DNA of 64,000 nt from NCBI GenBank assembly GCA_014379595.1, contig JACMLM010000035.1:248001-312000 (forward strand), written 5' to 3'. Numbering within the stretch: the stretch's first letter is position 1; each line of letters begins with the position of its first letter. Below are positions 58,650 through 64,000 of the stretch, in pieces. The notes below the pieces were generated by a model, which searched no databases, was not told where the DNA came from, and saw nothing but the letters and a program-made list of their open reading frames with translations. The position numbers and the translations under genes were made by a program. The DNA comes from Anaerolineales bacterium (lineage in GTDB: Bacteria; Chloroflexota; Anaerolineae; Anaerolineales; Villigracilaceae).

Positions 58650-59450
58650 ATGCGTTGGGAAGAATTAACAGGTGATCTTTTTCCAGAAGCTGTTCAAAAA
58701 GCGGAGGGTGTATGCCTTCTGCCATTATCTTGTATTGAACGGCATGCGCATCACATGCCGCTTGGTACAGATATGTTAATTGGCCGTGAAGTAGTTAATC
58801 GTATTGCTGCTCTCGAACCAGCCATTGTGTTTCCAGATTTTATCTTTACCCAAGTTCTTGAAGCGCGGCATTATCCCGGTTGTATTGGCATTGATGCAGA
58901 CCTGACCATTCGCCTGCTTGAAAATACCTGTAGTGAGATAGCACGCAACGGACTCAAGAAAATCGTTATTGTCAACGCGCATGGAGGCAATGACTATCTC
59001 ATGCATTACTTCGCGCAAATCCAGTTGGCAACTCCTCGCGATTATGTGGTCTATGTCGTGCAACCAGATTTCAGCGCGGAAGATGAAGCGGCGGTCAAAG
59101 CTCAATGGGATACCCCGGTGGATGGTCATGCAGGCGAAAAGGAAACCAGCGCGATTCTTGTCATCCGCCCGGACTTGGTGAGGCATGAAGCGTTATCAGC
59201 TGATAAAGAGGGATATCCGCTTGAAAGACTCAAGCATCTGCGTGATCTGAACATTGATGTGGGCATCTGGTGGTTTGCAGATCATCCCAGCCACTACTGC
59301 GGAGATGGCACACCTGCTACAAAAGATAAAGGTGAGCTTTGGCTCTCTGCGCGGGCACGGGCTTTTGCAAAGGCGGTCCGCGCAATCAAAGATGATACGG
59401 AAACCAAACGTTTGCAAGATGAGTTTTTCGGAATGGTCAATCAGAGTTAA
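58650..59450 (+). CDS. Creatininase-family amidohydrolase
   Basis: 266 residues. Metal-ligand motifs are intact: IERHAHHMPLGTD (Glu30, His32, Asp41), NAHGGN and DGHAGEKETS. The family includes creatininase, mycofactocin peptidase MftE and the FAPy-type deformylase of riboflavin/F420 synthesis (ArfB). No mycofactocin or F420 genes adjoin, so the substrate is open. It is cytoplasmic and probably a zinc-dependent hexamer. The start has AAGGAG 9 nt upstream and its own promoter and terminator, so it is a single-gene unit. Confidence 0.9.
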   Translation: MRWEELTGDLFPEAVQKAEGVCLLPLSCIERHAHHMPLGTDMLIGREVVNRIAALEPAIVFPDFIFTQVLEARHYPGCIGIDADLTIRLLENTCSEIARNGLKKIVIVNAHGGNDYLMHYFAQIQLATPRDYVVYVVQPDFSAEDEAAVKAQWDTPVDGHAGEKETSAILVIRPDLVRHEALSADKEGYPLERLKHLRDLNIDVGIWWFADHPSHYCGDGTPATKDKGELWLSARARAFAKAVRAIKDDTETKRLQDEFFGMVNQS

Positions 59451-59454
59451 ATAA

Positions 59455-59483
59455 AATGAGACTGGTTTATCACCAGTCTCATT
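59455..59483. terminator. Bidirectional terminator between convergent genes
   Basis: AATGAGACTGGT and ACCAGTCTCATT pair around TTATC, with T-rich DNA after it on both strands. Confidence 0.9.
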
Positions 59484-59500
59484 CTTTATCGCTACTATTA

Positions 59501-60388
59501 CTAAGGCAAATCTACTGTGATATCCGCCTGCCATTCCATATCTAGAAAATTTCCTTCGCTATCGGTCAGGTTGCCGCTTATATTAATTTGATATTCACCT
59601 TCTTCTACGATAGCACCGCCGCTTTCCCACTTGTAGACATTATCCTCAAACACCCAGGAATTACATACCTCATCTCCTCCAAAGATACAGTAGGCGGCAT
59701 TTTCCTCGACGTTCACGTATACAGTATCACCGTCTATGGCTGCCGTGAAACTGACATCATTAACTCCATCGTTCTCGCCGATCTCTAGTCCGTTTTTCAG
59801 AATGACAAAGCGCATCAGATAGTCTTCTGAAAATTCAACGGAACAATCATAGACATCACCATTATCCAAAATAGTTCCGCCCTGACCACAGGTGCCCGGC
59901 CCCGGGCTCACTTGAGATGTACTTGGAAGTGAAGGTGGAGGAGTCCCATAGGCCACTGCTGGTAAATCGGCCAATTCGACATTACAAGATATATATTGGG
60001 CACCCGCACTTACCCAACCTTCATCCTGCGTATCAGTATCCTGTACATATGCCCAGCTTCCGCCGGGGATTCCTTGAGGTGCGAATCCCAAAGGAGTCAC
60101 AACACTATTGGCAGGCAAACCCCTGATCGGAGGGCGGTATGCAGTGCCGGGTCCAAAGCGCAGATTCAGATCCTGAAGGACATTACAGCTTGGGTCAGTG
60201 CCGGCAGGAGTTTCCACTTTAATAGTAGGTGTAGGCGGCGCTGTCTCTGTATCTCCGGGTTCAGTTTGAATTTCCTGAACGTCAGTTGCTTCAGGCAACG
60301 AAGTTACTGAGCCAGACAAATCACACGCAAGAATAGCCAATATCGCTGCAATAGGTAATATCATCTGAGAAAAAATATTTCGATTCAT
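59501..60388 (-). CDS. SH3-like-domain lipoprotein
   Basis: 295 residues. A type II signal ends at Cys22 (AILAC), a Thr/Glu/Pro-rich linker follows, then a bacterial SH3-like domain (about 68-135; LNLRFGPGTAYRP and WAYVQDTDTQDEGWVSAG), which usually binds peptidoglycan or peptides. A beta-rich C-terminal domain (about 170-295) with two pairs of cysteines ends it. The ATG shares one base with the stop of the STAND gene (TAATG) and GGAGG precedes it. It is therefore the last gene of the small protein-STAND operon and its likely envelope component. Confidence 0.85.
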   Translation of the reverse strand: MNRNIFSQMILPIAAILAILACDLSGSVTSLPEATDVQEIQTEPGDTETAPPTPTIKVETPAGTDPSCNVLQDLNLRFGPGTAYRPPIRGLPANSVVTPLGFAPQGIPGGSWAYVQDTDTQDEGWVSAGAQYISCNVELADLPAVAYGTPPPSLPSTSQVSPGPGTCGQGGTILDNGDVYDCSVEFSEDYLMRFVILKNGLEIGENDGVNDVSFTAAIDGDTVYVNVEENAAYCIFGGDEVCNSWVFEDNVYKWESGGAIVEEGEYQINISGNLTDSEGNFLDMEWQADITVDLP

Positions 60389-63285
60389 TAATTACCTCCG
60401 TTCAATTCATTGTATAACTGTTGAATTTCTTCAAGTTTTGGCTGGCAATATTTTTTAATAATGTCGTTTTGAATAATTAAATCAGGTGAGCCTTCCCCAT
60501 TAAGAATACATTGATTAAATGCATCGATTGATTTTTGATAGGCGACCAGTGCCTGCTCAAAATCCTGATTGGCTTCAAACGCAGCACCCTGCCATTGATA
60601 GACAGTACCAAGGTATTCATGAGTCTGAACAAGATAACGGCGATAGGATTCATGTTCGGGAATCGCAACCTCAAACACGGGGCGAACTTCTTCAAGAAAT
60701 TCTATGGATTTATCAAAAGCAACTAATGCAGAAGTTACATCTTCCTGTACAAGTAAAGTTGCACCTTTTTGTCGATAAGCGCTTCCCAAGGCCAGCCGTG
60801 CAAGGTCTTTATCAAGATTATCCAATAATTCAGTGTCAGGATTTAATTCCAATACCTTTTCATAAGCTTCAATTCCTTGTTCTGCGAACAGCAAGGATTG
60901 AGAATCAACTGTTTCATCCAAAAGCTCTGCTGACCTTTTCATATAAACACTGCCAAGTCCAAGATAAGCCTTCGCATACTGATCATTCAAGGCAATGGAC
61001 TTAAGATATGCATCCTCAGCTTTTTGCCAAAGTTCTTCCTGTCTTTTGGGTTCAAATTCTGCGAGGAAAAGATATTCACGACCTAGAAAGAATTGAACGA
61101 TTTCAGATTCTGGTGCAGCCTCTTCTGCTTTAAGAAAAGCATCCAGAGCATCTTGCGTTTGACCCAGTTGTTCCTGAGCGAGTCCCATTGCTATAAACGC
61201 TACTGCAATAGATTGATCTTGCAATTCACTCTGCACACTGATACCGGGATCATTCAAGTCTACAACGCGAATGGGATCACCGATCTGTGTACTGCCTTGA
61301 ATATCTTCAAATTTATATTCGTTTTGCGGAGCGATCCAGAAACTGAGGATCAACTGCGGCGGAGTGGAGCGTGTATCTATATATCCATATAACAATAGAT
61401 CGGCATTAAGTTCAGATGCTGTTTCTTCAGCCGTATCGGGTTGTACTAATTTCACACTTGTTCTTGTAAAAATATTGCTTTCATTAGGCCATATGACTAA
61501 ATTTGAATCTTCCTTTTTAAGTTCATTCCTCAAATAGTTTACGGTCCACTCGCTCATTTGCTGGCCAGCTTTTGAAGAATGGATTTCACCATTTGCATCC
61601 ATTTCACCAAATTCAGCGACAGCAATATTGAAAATTCCTTCAGGCATCACACGAGGCGCAAACGCACCATTGATACCCAGTATCACTATAACAACGATAA
61701 TTGCGAGCGCGGCTTGAATCCAACGGGCGCGAATTAACTTTGTAGATTGCCCAGCCTCTTTTCGCGCGGTCTTCTGGCCGGCATCTAAAAATTCCTGTTC
61801 AGCAAGGCTAATCAAATCCCCATTGGACTTTACCCACTCCAATGTTTGCTTGAGCCTCACGCCGCGATAAAGAGCACCAGAGTCGCGCCCAAGTTTTAGC
61901 CAATCATTTGCATCTTCCGTCAACTGACGATGAAGAATTAATCCTTGTCGATTCTGATTCAACCAATCACGTAACGTAGGCCACTCTCGGATCAATGCTT
62001 CGTGAGCAACTTCTACTACACGCGTATCGCCCGGCTCCAATGTGCCTGTCGTTACTAAACGCGCGTCAGTAAGAATACTTAACACTGCATCAATGGTGTT
62101 GACATCCGTTGCGCGAGTTATCAATTCAGAAAAAGCAGCACGACGACGAGTATCTAAAGAGTCCTCGCCCATCTCAGCTAGTTTGATAAAGATCATGCGC
62201 GCGATAGGTTGTTGCTCGGTACTTAATCTTTGACGAAAAACTGTCTCAGCGGTTTGAGCGATCGCGCCTCTGACTCCGCCCGCAGCTGTGTATCCCGAAA
62301 CAGTCAGGACTCTTCCCCGACGGCGTTTCCACGTTTCAAGTAGGGCATGAGATAAAAGCGGAAGCGCGCCAGGTTCACTTCCCAGATCATCAAGAATAAC
62401 TTCAACCAACCCTTCTTGCACTTTCCAATTTCCCAAAGCAGCAGGAAGCAATATGGCACGCTTCAACTCATCTCGACTCATCGCGCCGATAAATTCCTGA
62501 TTTTGTGAAACCAGTTCTCGGAGTCGGTCTTGAAACGCGAGTTGAGTATAAAAATCCGCTCGCAGAGTTAATAAAATAGTGATCGGCTGTGAATTATCTG
62601 GGTCAATCGCATGAAGCAAATTTTCGATGAAAGCCCCGCGTTCTTCATCATGATGACATTGTGTAAAAACTTCTTCAAATTGATCGATGATTAGAAGTAA
62701 ATGTTTTTTATTATTTTGCGCCAGCACACGGCGTGCAATGAGGCTTAACGAATTTGAGTCTTGAGCCAAGTCAGCGCGCAAAGTTGTTAAGGCACTGACC
62801 GATCCAGAATCCCGAGTCAGACTTGCAGCAAGGGCATCCAGTGGATGAGCACTAGGGCTGAGAATGCGAATATCCCATTGACCGCTATCTGTAGGCGGCA
62901 CCGAACCATCGGCCAATCTTTCACCGCGCCGTAAGGCCGGGATAACACCTGCTCTCACGATGGAAGATTTACCACTCCCCGAAGCACCGATGACTGTTAG
63001 AAAGCGTGTATGAGTGAGACGGCCAACGATTTTTGCGATAAGATTTTCGCGGCCAAAGAAACGGTCGGCATCTTTTTCATCAAAATATTGCAGCCCTTGA
63101 AAAGGTGGCTCGCCGGGTTCGGGAGGTAGATTCTCAAGGTCTTTGACTTCTGCATTGCTAACAATAGTAGATTTGATGTTAACAACCGCGCCGCGAAAAT
63201 CACCGGAGAGATCATAGCTATCTCCGGAAGATGCGCTGCTTTTTTTGGCGCGCGGTTTTTTAGGGGATTCAGACTTTTTGGTCAT
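60388..63285 (-). CDS. nSTAND1 ATPase with N-terminal shared motif, TM helix and TPR array
   Basis: 965 residues. A Lys/Ser-rich head is followed by a motif at 24-43 (YDLSGDFRGAVVNIKSTIVS) that matches residues 5-24 of the neighbouring small protein. The nSTAND1 domain follows: YFDEKDADRFFGRE (67-80), Walker A GASGSGKS (100-107), Walker B LLLIIDQFEE with Asp201, and LTLRADF. A winged-helix region ends near 450. One membrane helix (~517-538) leads to a CsgG/TolB-N-like domain (~545-680; LNADLLLYGYI) and TPRs (~690-955). STAND ATPases are signal-gated switches. The motif plus a paired partner resembles NLR/effector amyloid-motif pairs. No enzymatic effector domain is fused. Confidence 0.85.
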   Translation of the reverse strand: MTKKSESPKKPRAKKSSASSGDSYDLSGDFRGAVVNIKSTIVSNAEVKDLENLPPEPGEPPFQGLQYFDEKDADRFFGRENLIAKIVGRLTHTRFLTVIGASGSGKSSIVRAGVIPALRRGERLADGSVPPTDSGQWDIRILSPSAHPLDALAASLTRDSGSVSALTTLRADLAQDSNSLSLIARRVLAQNNKKHLLLIIDQFEEVFTQCHHDEERGAFIENLLHAIDPDNSQPITILLTLRADFYTQLAFQDRLRELVSQNQEFIGAMSRDELKRAILLPAALGNWKVQEGLVEVILDDLGSEPGALPLLSHALLETWKRRRGRVLTVSGYTAAGGVRGAIAQTAETVFRQRLSTEQQPIARMIFIKLAEMGEDSLDTRRRAAFSELITRATDVNTIDAVLSILTDARLVTTGTLEPGDTRVVEVAHEALIREWPTLRDWLNQNRQGLILHRQLTEDANDWLKLGRDSGALYRGVRLKQTLEWVKSNGDLISLAEQEFLDAGQKTARKEAGQSTKLIRARWIQAALAIIVVIVILGINGAFAPRVMPEGIFNIAVAEFGEMDANGEIHSSKAGQQMSEWTVNYLRNELKKEDSNLVIWPNESNIFTRTSVKLVQPDTAEETASELNADLLLYGYIDTRSTPPQLILSFWIAPQNEYKFEDIQGSTQIGDPIRVVDLNDPGISVQSELQDQSIAVAFIAMGLAQEQLGQTQDALDAFLKAEEAAPESEIVQFFLGREYLFLAEFEPKRQEELWQKAEDAYLKSIALNDQYAKAYLGLGSVYMKRSAELLDETVDSQSLLFAEQGIEAYEKVLELNPDTELLDNLDKDLARLALGSAYRQKGATLLVQEDVTSALVAFDKSIEFLEEVRPVFEVAIPEHESYRRYLVQTHEYLGTVYQWQGAAFEANQDFEQALVAYQKSIDAFNQCILNGEGSPDLIIQNDIIKKYCQPKLEEIQQLYNELNGGN

Positions 63286-63295
63286 AACTATGTAA

Positions 63296-63364
63296 TGTCA
63301 TTCTGAGCGGAGCGAAGAATCTCTGAGACTATCGTAGAGACCCTTCGCTCCGCTCAGGGAATCA
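63296..63364. repeat. Palindromic repeat (CTGAGCGGAGCGAAG family)
   Basis: A perfect 15-bp inverted repeat, CTGAGCGGAGCGAAG (63303-63317) and CTTCGCTCCGCTCAG (63343-63357), extended imperfectly by GTCATT / GGAATCAC outside. It fills the gap between the small protein and the STAND gene and may act as a processing hairpin or attenuator between them. Confidence 0.85.
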
Positions 63365-63400
63365 CGATTAAGTGTATTGTTAATTAAGAAGGAGAAACAC

Positions 63401-63784
63401 TCATACGCCGATCAATTTTGCAACTGTCAACGCGATCTGGCTAGCAATGGTGACTACAACAGGCATCACATCTGCCAGATTCTGAGCCGCTTGCTTTAAG
63501 CCGTCACCGGTAATTTGCACCATAGTTTTGTTAGGGTTTTCGGCTTTGGCTGTATCCACCAATACTTTGGCCGTTTCAGCAACCGCCTCAGCTTGTTCCT
63601 GACTCTGCTCAGGGACTTTTTGCAAGGCCTCGCTTAACTGTCCGATCAATCCTTCTAATTCCTTGCGGGCATCTGAGTCATCCGTGCGGATCTGACCTAC
63701 GCTTTGCTGCACATTCGTCAGAGTGGATTTAATATTAATGATCGACCCACGAAAATCACCGGATAAGTTGATTCGATCTGGCAT
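63401..63784 (-). CDS. Small helical protein sharing the STAND N-terminal motif
   Basis: 127 residues. Residues 5-24 (INLSGDFRGSIINIKSTLTN) match the STAND ATPase's 24-43. A Gln/Glu/Ala-rich helical middle (about 28-90) follows, then an amphipathic-to-hydrophobic C-terminal segment (about 90-127; LADVMPVVVTIASQIALTVAKLI). There is no signal peptide. I do not recognise a named family. The layout (short motif plus a helix bundle ending in a hydrophobic helix) fits a membrane-active partner recruited through the shared motif, but this is inferred. AAAGGAG lies 8 nt before ATG 63784. It is first in the operon. Confidence 0.75.
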   Translation of the reverse strand: MPDRINLSGDFRGSIINIKSTLTNVQQSVGQIRTDDSDARKELEGLIGQLSEALQKVPEQSQEQAEAVAETAKVLVDTAKAENPNKTMVQITGDGLKQAAQNLADVMPVVVTIASQIALTVAKLIGV

Positions 63785-63862
63785 GATGGACTCCTTTTGG
63801 AATATAACTCTCAGGTAGGTTCACAATTTTGGGGTTTAATTCTATGATTAAATGTTTCCATG

Positions 63863-63890
63863 ATTCTAGCATCGAAACCGAAAACTTCAA
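63863..63890 (-). promoter_or_regulatory. Promoter of the small protein-STAND operon
   Basis: Minus strand TTGAAG (63890-63885) and TAGAAT (63868-63863) with a 16-nt spacer, about 75 nt before ATG 63784. Confidence 0.5.
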
Positions 63891-63967
63891 GTACCAAAAT
63901 AAATTACACTGGATATAATAATTCTGCTCTGCGGCTCATCAATGCTACAATTCAATAGTAAATTCCC

Positions 63968-64000
63968 ATGAAAATATCAACCTATTCCAAACCCTTACCC
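63968..64000 (+). CDS. Possible start of a gene cut by the window edge
   Basis: An ATG at 63968 opens an 11-codon frame (MKISTYSKPLP) running off the end. TACAAT at 63946-63951 lies 16 nt upstream. There is no ribosome site, so the call is tentative. Confidence 0.3.
   Translation, partial: MKISTYSKPLP

Overview
The window reads as a chromosomal segment of a Chloroflexota bacterium, most likely class Anaerolineae. This is inferred from gene content, not from a marker search. The pointers are the DUF2298 ('Chlor_Arch_YYY') giant membrane proteins next to Agl23/ArnT-like glycosyltransferases, several SMR/MITE-like palindromes, nSTAND ATPases, LRR-Roc-COR and TIR proteins. I see no rRNA, tRNA, CRISPR array, transposase or prophage.

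Layout. 0-9.2 kb: RlmB-type rRNA methylase, a GH1 beta-glycosidase, a TolB-like lipoprotein, an unknown protein with a sigma-region-4-like segment, an ABC ATPase next to a peptidase/ABC-permease fusion, a streptomycin-6-kinase-like protein and an unlisted 52-residue membrane protein. 9.3-13.1 kb: the two halves of a heterodimeric ABC exporter. 13.1-16.5 kb: a potassium-uptake operon (KimA-like permease plus two TrkA/RCK proteins). 16.5-22 kb: an orphan sensor kinase, two PlsC-type acyltransferases and Cmk. 22-44.6 kb: a long, almost entirely minus-strand envelope glycan locus (Agl23-like, two DUF2298 proteins, an ArnT-like transferase, two methyltransferases, a GT4, an alkaline-phosphatase-fold enzyme, a CDP-paratose-epimerase-like SDR, rhomboid, a flippase-like LPG-synthase-family protein) ending in lepA. 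44.9-52.2 kb: a TIR membrane protein, an SPFH/flotillin-like protein and an LRR-Roc-COR GTPase. 52.3-59.5 kb: a PH/SHOCT membrane protein, an ECF sigma factor with an anti-sigma/TolB sensor, a tandem pair of Kelch membrane proteins, and a creatininase-family hydrolase. 59.5-63.8 kb: a minus-strand operon of a small helical protein, an nSTAND-TPR membrane ATPase and an SH3-like lipoprotein.

The most interesting signals are these. (1) The small protein (63401-63784) and the adjacent STAND ATPase (60388-63285) share an N-terminal motif of about 18 residues, while their DNA differs at synonymous sites. This looks like a matched signalling pair resembling amyloid-motif NLR/effector pairs. (2) Heptanucleotide-period repeat tracts are confined to about 23-35 kb and several lie inside open reading frames. 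(3) A palindromic repeat appears to be inserted in frame into the aminoglycoside-kinase-like gene. (4) -10 hexamers recur 6-7 nt before start codons that lack a Shine-Dalgarno sequence, which suggests leaderless mRNAs. A single 8-bp palindrome supplies both -10 elements for a divergent pair. (5) An ABC permease is fused to a secreted S33-type peptidase domain.

All functional names rest on motif recognition by eye. No database search was run.
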